From Mesostigma viride (taxonomy: Eukaryota > Streptophyta > Mesostigmatophyceae > Mesostigmatales > Mesostigmataceae), in the NCBI GenBank assembly GCA_009746045.1, contig RPFO01000764.1, positions 318,501-382,500 on the forward strand: 64,000 nucleotides of DNA, in the 5' to 3' direction. Shown here in pieces: positions 1 to 12,131 of this stretch; the stretch's first letter is position 1; each line of letters starts with the position of its first letter. Under the pieces are notes generated by a model, which saw nothing but the letters and a program-made list of their open reading frames with translations, searched no databases and had not been told where the DNA came from. The translations under genes and the position numbers were made by a program.

Positions 1-229
1 GTGGCAGTGCATGGGAGCATGACGGTGGGTCGCATGGTCGTGACGTTCCCAGCACCCACCTGCAGCATGCCCTTCACACACAGCGGGTTATGTTGCCCTG
101 GTTTCTCTACTCTTGCCAGGGCTGCCAGGACAGGGTAGCTGGCTTCTTTGACTGCCATGGAGACCTGTAGTGCTCCCATGCGGCTGTATTCACTAAGGCA
201 CTTGCGATGGTTGTTGCTGGCGCCTGCAG

Positions 230-3200
230 GGTGCGGTCATGTGCGCCCCCGCTGCCCTGGCCGGCATTGCGACCAGTCTCTGGGCACGGCCGGGAGTAAG
301 CAAGCCGCTACCGGCTGGGAGCGATAGGGACAGCGAGAGCAGCGGCCACCGAGGGATGGTTCCTACCGCGGGTGGGGAGGAGCTCGCCACGGGGAAGCCT
401 GCGCATGACCGTGCCGTACGAAGGTAGGCAGGTTGCTCCCGACATAGTGTCATCGCCGTTACTGTTGCTATTGCCGTCTGGGCGCTCACGTCCTGGTGGG
501 GGGCCCATGCTTGTATGGAGAGGCAACCCTGGGGGGGGGGGTCTTCCCGCATGCTGTGAGGGTCAATTGGCCCCTTCAGGCAGCGCATCACTAGCAAGGG
601 GCCCCATCTAATTTTGTGTAAGGTGCCAGGTTTCAGCGTGGCCTTTGCAGGTATGCAGAGGCGCGGAAGTTTATGCTGGCATCGTTTATGTCGGAAAGTA
701 TCGAAGAAGCCACGCGCACGCTTGCGCCACGGCCACCTGCGCCTTGGCACTCCTGCATGGGGGAACTCGGCGTGCAACGTCAGGATCCACAAACCGAGCG
801 CACGGCAGGCAGGCGGCCGCAGGCCTGGCCTGGCCTGGCCTGGCCGCTATGTGCAGAACGGAGCATGTGTATGATATGCCTTGTTGGGCAGGCATGCGTG
901 GCTTGCAGCCAGTGGTCGTGTGTTGTGGTTGCAGCCAGGCCCATTCCCTTGCAAATGAATGTTCCCTGCGAGGGACTGGGTGTGCGCCTTCCTGGCATCT
1001 GCTCACAGCTTTGATGCAGCTGGCGTGCCTTTCAAGGGCAGTGTTGCATGGTTCGCGGCAACGATTGAAGTAAAATGTAGGCAAGATGGCAATGGACTAC
1101 AGGGGATGCTTGTTAACGCAGATCTGTCTGGGTGATCAAGGCATGATGTCCACTGTTAAATTATGATCTGTCCGTGCTACTAGCAGTATGCAAGTACCGC
1201 GCACACTAGTACTCCAATAATCTATACATGGTGCTTTGTTTATGCTTGATTGTATTCATAATCACCGCGCACACTGGTACTCAAGTAATCTATATTTGGT
1301 GGTTTGTTTATGCTTGATTGTATTCATAAGTACCACGCACACTAGTACTCAAGTAATCTATATTTGGTGGTTTGTTTATGCTTGATTGTATTCATGATGC
1401 ATCGGGCATCCGTGATGGTGTCCTCAGTCAGTCACCCGCTAACTAGCGAACATGTCTGGCCTTCTGCTCGCCACACTTGCTCACAACAGTATCACAAGCC
1501 AGACCCCTTTCACCACCACCCGCGAAACGGAGAACAGCCACGTTGTGATGAGCCTGACCAGCTCCCTAGGCTCGCTACTCCCTCCTGGTGGCGCCCTGTA
1601 CTGCCACCCTGGGTTGTGGGGGAAGAGATGTATTGTTCCCACCGTGCAGTGGGTAGGGATCTGCATCGCCCGCAAGAGTGCGCGAGGCCATCATTCACCC
1701 CCGGGGCAGCCACCGCCCGTTTGCAACGCGTCCAACCCAGGCCTTTTCCGCCGGGAGAACCTTGCACGGCCTTTATTGTTGACATCATGCCTGCCCCTGC
1801 GGCTCACCTCCCCCTCCCCCCTTCCCCCTCCCCCCTCCCCCCTCCCGCCTCCCCCCTCCCCCCTCCCCCTCCCCCTCCCCCCTCCCCCTCCCCTCCTCCC
1901 CCTCCCCCTCCCCCTCCCCCCTCCCCTCCCCTCCCCTCCCCCTCCCCCCTCCCCCTCCCCCCCCCCTCCCCCTCCCCCTCCCCCCCTCCCCCCTCCCCCT
2001 CCCCCCTCCCCTCCCCCTCCCCCCTCCCCCTCCCCCTCCCCCCTCCCCTCCCCCTCCCCTCCCCCTCCCCCCTCCCCTCCCCCCCCCCCTCCCCCCTCCC
2101 CCCTCCCCTCCCCCCTCCCCCTCCCCCTCCCCCCTCCCCTCCCCCCCCCTCCCCCCCCTCCCCCTCCCCCCTCCCCCCTCCCCCTCCCCCCTCCCCCTCC
2201 CCCCCCCCTCCCCCTCCCCTCCCCCTCCCCCTCCCCCTCCCCCTCCCCTCCTTACACCGATTCTCTCTGTGGTCTCCTGTGGCCCCATGCTCCTGTGGCC
2301 CCATGCTCCTGCGGCCGTATACTCCTCGCGTCTTGGTGCCCACCCTGCAGGTTCCACCAGGCGGTCTTGCTATCGTGGGCATTCTACGTGGCGGTCTTTC
2401 ACTATCTCTCCAACATATCCCTGACTTGGTGAGTCAACCTCTCCTTGGATATAAGCCTGTTTTGGTGAGTGAGCCAGGCGCACTGGCCTCCAGCATGCAA
2501 TTGCCATCCTCCACGCCCTCCCTGGCAGATCTATACGAACCGTGCCATGGGCGAACGGTTCTCGAAGCCTGCGAGACGTCCTCCCTGGAATCTGAGGTTG
2601 CACCGCCCACGCAGTCCAGTGTCATCCAGTTGGCCGATTGCTTTCTTGCCTGCTGCTGAGTTGCACGTACATTTTTGCCCCTGTTTTGCCTCTCATCCTC
2701 CATCATGGTGGCTTCCACCGACCATTTCCTGCTGGATCATACCCTCCTTGAGGGCGGGTGGCGTCCATGGCTCCCTGCCTGTGCCAGGATCACCCACTGG
2801 CACGGCCCTGTGTCCTCCCTGCCTGTGCCATCCCCTGCAATTCTTCTACAGTACTGTAGTTCGACTGCAGCAAACAGCCGCGTTGCCTTGCACACACCTG
2901 TCACTTCTAATGGGCTCTCTCCTTCGCACCCTCCCTCCCTCCCCCTTTGCCCCGTTGTCTCTCCGACCTTGTGCCGCAGGCCACTACTGTTTGCCGTTCA
3001 GGCCCGCTTCTGGCAGCAGCCCAACATCACCCTCTTCCTCTACGTGGGCCCTGGCGTTGTGCTGCTGCTGCGCCAGTTCGGGGGCTCCCTGGCCAGGGGC
3101 CTGAGCACTTCCGTGTGGGTGCTCTTGCTTCTGCGCATGGGTTTTGCCTACCGGTAAGCCAGGGCCAGGGGCGTATCTATCGATTTGTGTGTGGATGTCA

Positions 3201-6200
3201 ATGGATGTGTGTTTGTGGATGTCGATGTGTGGTTGCGGATGTGTCGCCTGCATTCGGTTGTTAGTTGTATTGGTTAACTGTGTTTAGTTGGGGTCTCCCT
3301 GTTCTGGGCTTCACTTGTGCTGCCCTCCCTACTTGCTGATGGTAAAAAATTATACTACCGTGTGTCCCAGTTTTCCACCACGCGGGCATATCTTGCGTTT
3401 GAGAGTGTATCAGGTATCTCAGGGTAGTGGGTACCCCCGGCATCTCGAACAACGGCGTAGCAAAGCACTTTCTGGGCGCATCTCTTTAGCGCGATATCGC
3501 CAGCTGTAGCAAGGAAAATGATCAGCAGGGAACGAGGCGTGCTCATTGGCACGTGTCTTGGCACCTGCAGGAAGCTGGACCGCTCCCAGTCGTCCTACCT
3601 GCAAGATGTCGCCGTGTCGGCGTTTGAATCGCTGCCGCCATCCGCGATTGTTGTGGCGTCGGGGGAAGAGAATTACATGCCGCTGGCATACGTTCAGGTA
3701 AGCTGCCTACGTGCTGGCGTACGTGCGGGTGACAGCGTGCAGCTCTCTAAGGAAGTGTCAAGAACAGCGAGCAGACATGCAGAGCTTTGCCACCCAGTCA
3801 AGCATGCAAGTGCTGTTATTCTCCTTAGCAAGGTAGCTTTGTGAGCATGAGCGAGGTGCTATCTAACTCCATTCGTCTGCCTCCATTGTGTCAAAGATCC
3901 TGGACTTCATATCGTTCCCCGGAAATGTGTTCCCCTTGGGCATGGTTGCGCATCCTTTGTGGACCATTCCATTTTGCACTCAATTATTTGGTGAGGAGAT
4001 CTGTAATATAACGCTGCGGCTGTTGTGGCTGTCGTATTGCCACCAATATAGGCATATGTGCGTGTGTTCACGGCATTCATAACACGTCACTACAGGCGAA
4101 TTGAACAACACAACTCCCTCCATCCTCCACGCTCACATGTGGGCTGATTTGGCCCGACTTCTGCTGGCAATTCTTTTTATTGCACTACTGATCTAGAAGC
4201 TGAAAAAAAAAAAACAGTGCCCAACAGATTACAGCCTTTTTGTGCGCGCAACAGCCAGCCTGCCGTTGCACACCTAGGTCTTGGGCTTTAGGTCATGCAG
4301 ATACGAACAGTCTGTGTTTCCAGCTGCAACGGCGCACGCCCCACTTCATGCTTCCTGTGCCACTTCTTTTGCCACTTCATGGCCCTCGTGATGGTCTCTC
4401 GGCCTCCATCCTGTGGTAAATAAGATCCGCCGGCTGGCATGGCACCCAACCATGCCCTTACCATGCATGACCCATGCATGACCCGTCCATGACCCATGCC
4501 TGACCCATGCATGACCCGTCCATGACCCGTCCATGACCCATGCATGACCCGTCCATGACCCATGCATGACCCGTGCATGACCCGTGCATGACCCGTCCAT
4601 GACCCATGCATGACCCGTCCATGACCCATGCATGACCCATGCATGACCCGTGCATGACCCGTGCATGACCCATGCATGACCCATGCATGACCCATGCATG
4701 ACCCGTGCATGACCCGTGCATGACCCATGCATGACCCATGCATGACCCGTGCATGACCCGTGCATGACCCGTCCATGACCCATGCATGACCCATGCATGA
4801 CCCGTGCATGACCCATGCATGACCCATGCATGACCCGGGCATGCCCTTACCATATATGACGCATCCATGCCCTTGTATCGGAACACCAGAGCTGCCTGGG
4901 CGTGCGGCGCGACGTGAGCCTTCTCAGCCGCGAGCTGCTCACCTACCCGTGGTGCGTGCGGACACGGCACCGTGCTTGGTTTTGTCCTTCCCTACGTAGC
5001 ATATACTGCAGTATTTATGAAGAATGATCATTTGCAAAGACACACACACACACAAGAAAAATAAGAGAAAGAAAGAAAGGAACAGCTGTAATGCATTGGA
5101 GAAGACAAGCAAAGTGTACTGTAGTGAAACAGCCGAGGATACAAAACACTGTAGAAAACATTGTAGAAAATGTACTCGTAAAGAGTAGAGTGTGCTTCCC
5201 CTCGCTGGCCATGTCCTCCGCCTCTCTTCCCCAACCATCGCCACGCTCTGTTGCTTCCCTCCCAAAAAGTTTCATATAATCAGGCCTACGCCTCTTACCT
5301 GTCTCCTCTGTCCTACATCGTTCTGGGAAAGACAAGGCAAAAGGGCACATGTGTAAAGAATAGAACTTCTGGCAAATAGGACGACACGTGCCAGCAACTC
5401 GCTTATCGGGATAGTTGGACATTGTGACAGTCCGAGGTCGGTCACTCATGGGAAAGTTAGTAAAGTTTGAACGGCCCATGTGCCAGGGAAAAGGCACGGG
5501 CCACCCGATACGTAGCTGCTGTCGACCCACACTGTGTTGCTGTCTACCTGTGCATCAATGCTGTGTTAGACTATGCTGGTGACCACTACTTTTGGGCTTT
5601 GTCGGGTGGCTGGCATCCATTGGACCGTGGCTTTGCCACCCCTGTGGTCCCCGCCAACAAATGCTGGCCCACGGGAGCAGGTTCATACACCAGCAGGGGG
5701 CATTTTACCCAGGCATCCAGTTCCCAGGGACCAGGCTGTGGCGACGGGAAGCGCACCGACGTAAGTCCCTTCTGGTCCCTGGCTGGTTTTGTTTTGATAC
5801 CTTTTCTTACTGATCTATCGTTGGTTTGTATGGGTACCTGGCATGCCAAGCATATCATCTTGATTGCGGCTTACTTTCGGTAGTGATTGCCATATCTAAA
5901 TTTGGTGTTCTTGTCGGTAGAGCCTCTCTCGTCAGGACATCGGTGTGGCAGAGTACTCTTGTGTTACCTCTCCTTGTCGTGTTGCCCCCTGTGGTACCAA
6001 CTCTCGTAGTAGGGGTTGCTTTTTTTCCCGCCAATCATGAAAGGCGGCATGCTTTGTGTGAGCTGGTGGCATGTGCATCTAAAAGGTTAATATGCTATAT
6101 TGAAGTGTTTGATTCAGCTCGGGCTGCCTTCAACGATGTCACATGCGCCAAGGCGCTCACCTTCAACAGCTATTTCCCTTGAAAGACTTTGAAATGTCTG

Positions 6201-9200
6201 CAGTACCTGGGGTGCCAATCCATAACATCACAATGTCCTGAAAAGTGAGAACAATCCAACAGTGGATCCCATCTGTCGACTCATGTGCTCAAAAGGAGGA
6301 AGCATTCTCTATGCAACCAGCGATGATTTTCTGTTACGTTGTTTGCCGTGCCACCTGCTTACCACCCACACGATTGCCTTCCCGCCACCTGATCCGCATG
6401 GCCCCACCCTGTCGACGGGAATGCGCAGCGCCCCCGGAGCCGGGCAGCTACGACCTGTCCCAATTTTTCCGCGCCAACATGGGCGAGGGAAATGACGGGA
6501 GCCAGCGGATAATATTCGTGTATGGCGGCCGACGCGCCAACCACCTCCACGTACAGATGTCGGTGTGTCGCGCGATCAGCCACTGTGTTGCCCGGTGTCC
6601 ACTTTCTTCTGTTCCCAATACCTAGTTGCAGATCGGGTTGCGGGGGTCAGGTTTGTTAAGGAGTCAATGGAGCCGCAGGAGATTGCTTCCAACCCCTGCA
6701 CACGATGGGGTACGGTGGTGGGTGCTTACATGTAGGAAGGAGCGTTTGTCCCTGCTATCGTCAGCGCGGGTTGCTTGTCCCTGAGAGGGCGACGCCTGGC
6801 CCACGTCACATGCGCTGATATCACCATTCATGTCCAGGCGCTGACATCACCATTTATGTCCAGGCGCTGACATCTACATTCGTGTCAAGGCGCTGACATC
6901 ACCATTTGTGTCCTGGCGCTGACATCACCATTTGCGTGCATCCACCTGTTTGTCCTCGCGCCACGTCGCAGGATGACTCGCTGCAGCAGTGCGGGCTGAC
7001 AGCATACCCGCAGGGCCTCATGGAGCGGGTCTACAGCGGTGCGTGCCACGCAACGCCCGCGCACGTTCCCTTGTGACAAGTCGCTATGTTCATGGTTTGA
7101 GATACGGTCATGACTGGCACGTTCCCTTGTGACAAGTCGCTATGTTCATGGTTTGAGATACGGTCATGACTGGCACGTTCCCTTGTGACAAGTCGCTATG
7201 TTCATGGTTTGAGATACGGTCATGACTGGCACGTTCCCTTGTGACAAGTCGCTATGTTCATGGTTTGAGATACGGTCATGACTGGCACGTTCTCTTGTGA
7301 CAAGTCGCTATGTTCATGGTTTGAGATACGGTCATGACTGGCACGTTCCCTTGTGACAAGTCGCTATGTTCATGGTTTGAGATACGGTCATGACTGGCAC
7401 GTTCCCTTGTGACAAGTCGCTATGTTCATGGTTTGAGATACGGTCATGACTGGCACGTTCCCTTGTGACAAGTCGCTATGTTCATGGTTTGAGATACGGT
7501 CATGACTGGCACGTAGCCCATTCATCAAATGCCTTTCATCACATCCCTTCTTCCCTATTCGGGTATTCGCTATCAGAGGGGGTTGGTGCGCTGCCACCTG
7601 CTGTAACCTCCCTGCCTCCCATTCTCCGTCCCATGCCCCCCCCACAGGCACCTGCCACCCCACGGTGGAGCTGTTGATGTCGAACCACTGGCGCGCGATC
7701 ACCCGGCTGCTTGCACGTGTCAACGATACCTCCCTGCCAGACACGCAGCGGTACGTGAGGCGTGTGAGGGCGGTGGCACCTACTACTCCGCAGTGCTACC
7801 TAGCACTGCAGAGGTATAATGACAGACGTGCCCTCCTTCAAGTCCAGGCACGTGCTTGCTCAGGCTATAAGCAAGGTAACCCCACGAGAGCGAATGTGGC
7901 TTTTAGTAAGGACAGCAAGTGGTGTGGCTTGAATGCCTGCACGTTTGCGCACGAGTCTCCAGTACTTAGTGCCCGAACCTCTTATCTGCTCCGCCCGGTG
8001 CTTGTGTTTTTTTCCCTACTGGTGCCTTTCCCAAGTGGTCTCTTCCCCTGGTGCTAAACCTAGTGCTTTCCCTAGTGCTCCCTTTCCCTAGTGCTCCCTT
8101 TTCCTAGTGCTCCCTTTCCCTAGTGGCCTCTTTCCCCAGTGCTCCCTTTGTCTAGTGGTCCCTTTGCCTAGGGCTCCCTTTCCCTAGTAACCTATCTGGA
8201 TAGGGCACCTTTGGCCACCAGCCTAGGCGTACATCCACTCGGCGGCGGCAGGGTGGCCAAGCGTGGGGTCAGGGGCTTGCGTCACACAGGGTGCAGGGAC
8301 GTGCAGCAAAGAATGTTGTCGCAGAGAGAGGCTTCTGCGGAGAGGTGGACCATAGAGGAGGCCATCCACCGGAGGAAAAGCTTGTTCAAGGCATCGTCCC
8401 ATCTTGAATTTAGGATGATGCGACGCTGCTTGTGGGAGGTCAAGGCTGGTAGCGCCACGGGGTGTGCTTGTGGAAGCCATTAAAGGGTTTATGCTTTCTG
8501 TTCATCTGGCTGACTGCAGGCTAGCGGCATGCAGGGAGAGAGGACAACAGTTAGAACCTGCTCTTGAGTGCAGTGAGTCTTCTCTCTGCTCTCATGGTGT
8601 AACCGCACGCTTGCGGGCTGGTTGTTGAAGTTGTTTGTATTTGCGAAAGTTCTAGCCTTGGCTAGCCTTGAGAGAGGTTGGATCAAGTAGGCCGGCCATA
8701 AGCACAAAGTTAGTTCAACAATGACACTACATAGCAACGTTGATGGATTGTCAAAGATCGGAGCATTGCCCTATTTGTATGGCCACAATTCTCTTTAAAA
8801 TGTCGATGGGGACTTCCTCCGTACGGTGCTCAATGGTGCTGTGCCCCTGCAGGTTTCAGGAGGACTCGTGGGAGTGGTTCGTGGTGGATGACTACTGGAG
8901 CCTGCACTACCGCATGGCGTGGCGCATGCTGCAGGTGAGGGCACTACCGCATGGCGTGGCGCATGCTGCAGGTGAGGGCACTACCGCATGGCGTGGCGCA
9001 TGCTGCAGGTGAGGGCACTACCGCATGGCGTGGCGCATGCTGCAGGTGAGGGCACTACCGCATGGCGTGGCGCATGCTGCAGGTGAGGGCACTACCGCAT
9101 GGCGTGGCGCATGCTGCAGGTGAGGGCACTACCGCATGGCGTGGCGCATGCTGCAGGTGAGGGCACTACCGCATGGCGTGGCGCATGCTGCAGGTGAGGG

Positions 9201-9541
9201 CATTACCGCATGGCGTGGCGCATGCTGCAGGTGAGGGCACTACCGCATGGCGTGGCGCATGCTGCAGGTGAGGGCATTAGCTCGTGGCATGGTGCATGCT
9301 GCAGGTGGGCGCGGTGGTGCTGCCGCTACGGTGACCAACCATATTCTCAGGATCTATGGATTTAAAGGTGTTTTCTTCAACTCGGCGTAGTAAGTTTTTT
9401 ATATACCGGACGCGTTCCCTATGGTAGTATCAGTTATCTTATTGGCCAGCGAGAGGCCATGGCCATGCCTGTTGGTCGCATTCGTTCCGGCTGTCCCCCT
9501 GTGAGGCACGCAAACACACACACGGACACACACATGCGCAT

Positions 9542-9585
<44 letters not shown>

Positions 9586-11038
9586 CAGTATGCATTCTTC
9601 AAGGCAGAGGGCCACGCGTACGTGGAGGAAGGCAACAATGACATGACAGCTGGCACCTGCGCCAACAAGACCCTGGTGGACCGATCGGACGAGATCCCGA
9701 TGGCGTACGGGTCCGCGTTGCACCTGTTCCAGCATCTAGAGCTGTCGGATGCCACCGTGTATCGGCGCACGGGGCGCAGGGGCCAGAACGACCGGGAGGG
9801 CAGCCGCAAGGGTCTCGGCGCCGGCTACGACATCACGTTCAACGGCTACATCTTCAAGAACATGGGCTATATATATGAGGTGGGTTTTCCCATGAGGTGG
9901 GTTCATGTAGTAGTGTGAGTTATGCTTATCCATGAGGTGCCAGTTCACCTTGGGGTGGGTGGACCTATGCGGTGGTTTTATCCCTGAGGTGGGTTTGTCT
10001 ATGAGGTGGGTTTGTTCATGAGGGTGGGTGCAGCTGTGAGGTGGGTGCATCTCGGAGGGGGGTTCAACTACGAGGTGGGCACATGCAGCGGTTTTGATTG
10101 TGAGGTGATGTGCGAATTGTGTGTACAAGGCGTGGGGCTGCAATAGAGGATTATTGGTGGGTGTATTATGGTATTCGTGGTGTATATTCTGAACAGCAAC
10201 ACATGCATGCCGTTGCATGGTACGCAGGCTGGGGTTGCCAGGTCAGTGGTCACCATGCTCACAGTGACGAGGTGAACAGGGAAGGCCCCGAGCCGCATTT
10301 GCCATGGTGAAGCACGCACTTTTCCTGTTTGGCGGTAAGAGCTCTGCGCCCCTGCGTTTCCGCTTCTGCGTGCCCAGTTGACGTGTTACTGGGTCAAGGG
10401 GTGGCCCGTTGCATGTACGGTTCGGCAATCAATCACCTTGATGGTCAGCCACCCTGTCAATTAGCCTACGAATCAGGTATGAGTTCTTGTATATGGTTTT
10501 GGATCTAATATGTTGTGTCACCTTGGATCTCATAGGTTGCGAAATTCATGCCTTCTCTTATCAACCTGTGCCTCCTTCCCTCGTGCTGCATGGTCCTCAT
10601 CATCAGACCCATTAATTAATTGATTAAAATTAATTAATTAATTAATTAATTGATTAATTAATTATTAATTAATAGACACGTGACTGCGTCATGAATGCGG
10701 TCCTCATCATCAGACCCATGACACTTGCTTACTGGACGTATTTGGCCATTTGCCCCTATGAACACGCCTGACGCGTTGCCGGCTAATCCAACGTGCATCT
10801 GCATGGAATGCTGACCCTACAACCCCGGTTTGGATTACTGTGCCAATGTGCACTTCCTGGCTCGCACTGACCTTCCTGCATGCAGGTCATCGGCAACCAT
10901 ACAGACAGTCTTTGCAACTATAAGCGGTTCTTAAAGGTGGGCCCTGCTTGGGACCCAGACCTGGCACGGCTCCAAGCCAGGGTGCAGGCGATGGAAGCCA
11001 CCCTTCCCAAGGAAGCGCAGAAGATATGCGGCGTTTGA
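230..11038 (+). CDS. TMEM260-like (DUF2723) membrane O-mannosyltransferase, C-terminal exons; 5' end outside window
   Basis: Spliced by eye into exons 230-295 (tentative), 2361-2428, 2980-3153, 3571-3697, 4890-4951, 5681-5760, 6429-6550, 6972-7038, 7648-7750, 8853-8934, 9589-9879 and 10886-11038 (stop TGA). All junctions are GT-AG and phases agree, giving 465 codons. The first exons encode membrane segments, then QARFWQQPN and a further hydrophobic stretch. Later come LPPSAIVVASGEENYMPLAY, LGVRRDVSLLSRELLTYPW and YPGIQFPGTRLW. These align in order with the C-terminal half of animal TMEM260 as I recall it (RGDLPGNSLRY, GLRPDISLVDQEMMTYEW, LPGVNFPGNRW). TMEM260 is known as an ER O-mannosyltransferase, so ER glycosylation is inferred. 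The N-terminal catalytic region is not in the window. The acceptor of the second exon could also be at 2350, but phase favours 2360. Confidence 0.78.
1192..1395. repeat. 68-bp tandem repeat, three copies, intronic
   Basis: Three consecutive 68-bp copies start at 1192, 1260 and 1328, each containing CGCACACTRGTACTC and TTTATGCTTGATTGTATTCAT. They lie in the long intron between 295 and 2361 of the TMEM260-like gene. Copies 2 and 3 are more alike than copy 1. Confidence 0.9.
1805..2254. repeat. Polypyrimidine CCCTCC/CCCCT satellite, intronic
   Basis: About 450 bp made almost only of C and T, as irregular CCCTCC, CCCCTCC and CCCCCT units. The plus strand is pure pyrimidine and is the sense strand of the host gene. 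It ends about 105 bp before the exon at 2361. The proline/serine-rich readings across it are products of the repeat. Confidence 0.95.
4462..4839. repeat. 11-bp minisatellite ATGACCC(A/G)T(G/C)C, about 34 copies
   Basis: Units of 11 bp with two variable positions repeat about 34 times in the intron between 3697 and 4890, stopping about 50 bp upstream of the acceptor at 4889. Since 11 is not a multiple of 3, three units make an 11-residue period (MHGSCMGHARV-like on the minus strand) in all three frames. Confidence 0.95.
5040..5080. repeat. Short CA and GAAA microsatellites
   Basis: A short (CA)n run followed by GAAA units in the intron between 4951 and 5681 of the TMEM260-like gene. No other structure is seen in this intron. 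Confidence 0.7.
6818..6938. repeat. 26-bp tandem repeat, about 4.6 copies, intronic
   Basis: Units of about 26 bp built on CGCTGACATCACCATT followed by TRTGTCCAGG, with point differences, in the intron just upstream of the exon at 6972. Confidence 0.85.
7061..7508. repeat. 56-bp minisatellite, eight near-identical copies, intronic
   Basis: Eight copies of exactly 56 bp start at 7061, 7117, 7173, 7229, 7285, 7341, 7397 and 7453, followed by the first bases of a ninth. The only difference seen is GTTCTC for GTTCCC in the copy at 7285. The array begins 22 bp after the splice donor at 7038 and fills most of the intron. The near identity implies recent expansion. Confidence 0.95.
8051..8190. repeat. 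Degenerate TAGTGCTCCCTTTCCC tandem repeat
   Basis: About eight imperfect units of 15-18 bp (TAGTG, then CTCCCTTT or GCCTCTTT, then CCC) in the intron between 7750 and 8853. Confidence 0.8.
8904..9311. repeat. 37-bp tandem repeat that duplicates an exon 3' end with its splice donor
   Basis: Ten copies of a 37-bp unit start at 8904, 8941, 8978, 9015, 9052, 9089, 9126, 9163, 9200 and 9237; a diverged eleventh starts at 9274. The first copy contains the last 31 bp of the exon 8853-8934 plus GTGAGG. Every later intact copy therefore repeats the coding tail (HYRMAWRMLQ) with the same CAG|GTGAGG donor. Confidence 0.95.
9489..9584. repeat. (CA)n microsatellite at a splice acceptor
   Basis: A (CA)n run, broken by a few G and T bases, extends to within a few bases of the acceptor CATCAG at 9588. 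It stands where a pyrimidine tract is expected. Confidence 0.85.
10607..10695. repeat. TTAA-rich tail plus CACGTGAC hairpin; 3' end of a minus-oriented retroelement
   Basis: A (TTAA)n tract ends in AATAGACACGTGACTGCGTC, the same junction found at 20491, 29727 and 39289. Read on the minus strand it is a hairpin followed by a short-unit tail, as at the 3' ends of family F. No ORF remains. It lies in the last intron of the TMEM260-like gene. Confidence 0.6.
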
Positions 11039-11435
11039 CCCTGCGTTGTGCCGGCAAAGGAAATCGACGTGAATGACCCATCTTCCAAGTGAAGCAGGGC
11101 ATATGAGTTAATGAGTATATTCTGCTCTCTGCTTGCTGGGCCGTATCTGGACATTTCCACTCCACTGGCATGTTCCTTTCTCACATGTTTGCCACCCCCA
11201 TAAAGTCGGACCAGCCTATGGATCCACTATTCATTGATAGCCCTGTCGGACCGCCGGCGCGGGAATCAACTCAAATTAACTCAACTCAACTCACTGGCAT
11301 GCTTTAAAGATATTGTGGGTGCGTATAGTGCATGGATGACAGGAATTCACGTGCAATGCATGATGCGGTTGTTCGGTACTGCATGCATTTGCTGTGCACA
11401 AAGCGACCTTTGCAAAGATATAATACACTAGGCTT
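11039..11435. other. Downstream flank of the TMEM260-like gene
   Basis: No coding signal or repeat is recognised apart from a short AACTCAACTCAACTC run near 11270-11292. It presumably holds the 3' UTR of the gene ending at 11038. Confidence 0.5.
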
Positions 11436-11653
11436 TAGACCCTGTTGGATAGGAGACCCCCGGCCGGGCACCGTTGGGCGCTGAAAAATCGAACTCCTGA
11501 CCCATATTCCAACATCACCTGTGCCTCACCACATCCCAGCAATGACCTCTTTCTTTATTCCATTTTTGTTTTTGTTATTATTATTACTCTTTACTTTGTC
11601 TTTATTTATTATTGTTCGTATCATTATTATTATTTACAATTTCTTTTCTGTTT

Positions 11654-11721
<68 letters not shown>

Positions 11722-11873
11722 TTTCTTTTTTCCTTTTCCCTTTGTAATGTATACTCCTTACCTTTTCTTTTAGCCCCTTCGTGTATGTGTGTATGCGTTC
11801 CCTCTTTTCCTTCTTAGTTTTGTTTGTTTTTTTTGTCAGTGGTGGTGGTGGTGGTGGTGGTGGTGGTGGTGGT

Positions 11874-11956
<83 letters not shown>

Positions 11957-12126
11957 CCGTGTGTGTGTATTTTCCCCATCAACCTTTCTTGTTACCCTCT
12001 GTCTTCCTCCATGCAGGTCTTCCTAGAGATAGCCACGCGGCTTCCGCGGCCTTCGCGTCTTTCCTCTCAGACAACTACCCTAGTCCTTCCACGGTGTTGG
12101 ATCGCCATATGCGTCCAGGCATAGTT
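11436..12126 (+). repeat. Dispersed repeat E, copy 1, with expanded microsatellites
   Basis: It begins ACCCTGTTGGATAGGAGACC and ends near CATATGCGTCCAGGCATAG. It matches 57561-58098 along most of its length, and a more diverged piece lies at about 40390-40620. Inside are a (TTTC)n run (about 11655-11722) and a (GGT)n(GT)n block (about 11838-11956), both much longer than in the 57-kb copy. No credible ORF is present. The class is unknown; it may be non-coding or the end of a larger element. Confidence 0.75.
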
Positions 12127-12131
12127 GTCTC

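Noticed and set aside
1364-2659. Proline/serine-rich 431-codon reading resembling an extensin-type wall protein, and Gly/Arg-rich readings on the other strand
   Set aside because: They arise from the CCCTCC satellite in an intron of the TMEM260-like gene, whose exon 2361-2428 overlaps in a consistent splice model.
4288-4970. Met/His/Gly repeat proteins on the minus strand
   Set aside because: Translation of an 11-bp intronic minisatellite, open in every frame.
6820-7510. CRISPR-like array
   Set aside because: Units are adjacent tandem repeats without unique spacers, and they lie in introns of a eukaryotic gene.
9399-9735. Cys/Val repeat readings at the CA microsatellite
   Set aside because: Shadow of the (CA)n tract and of the real exon 9589-9879 on the other strand.
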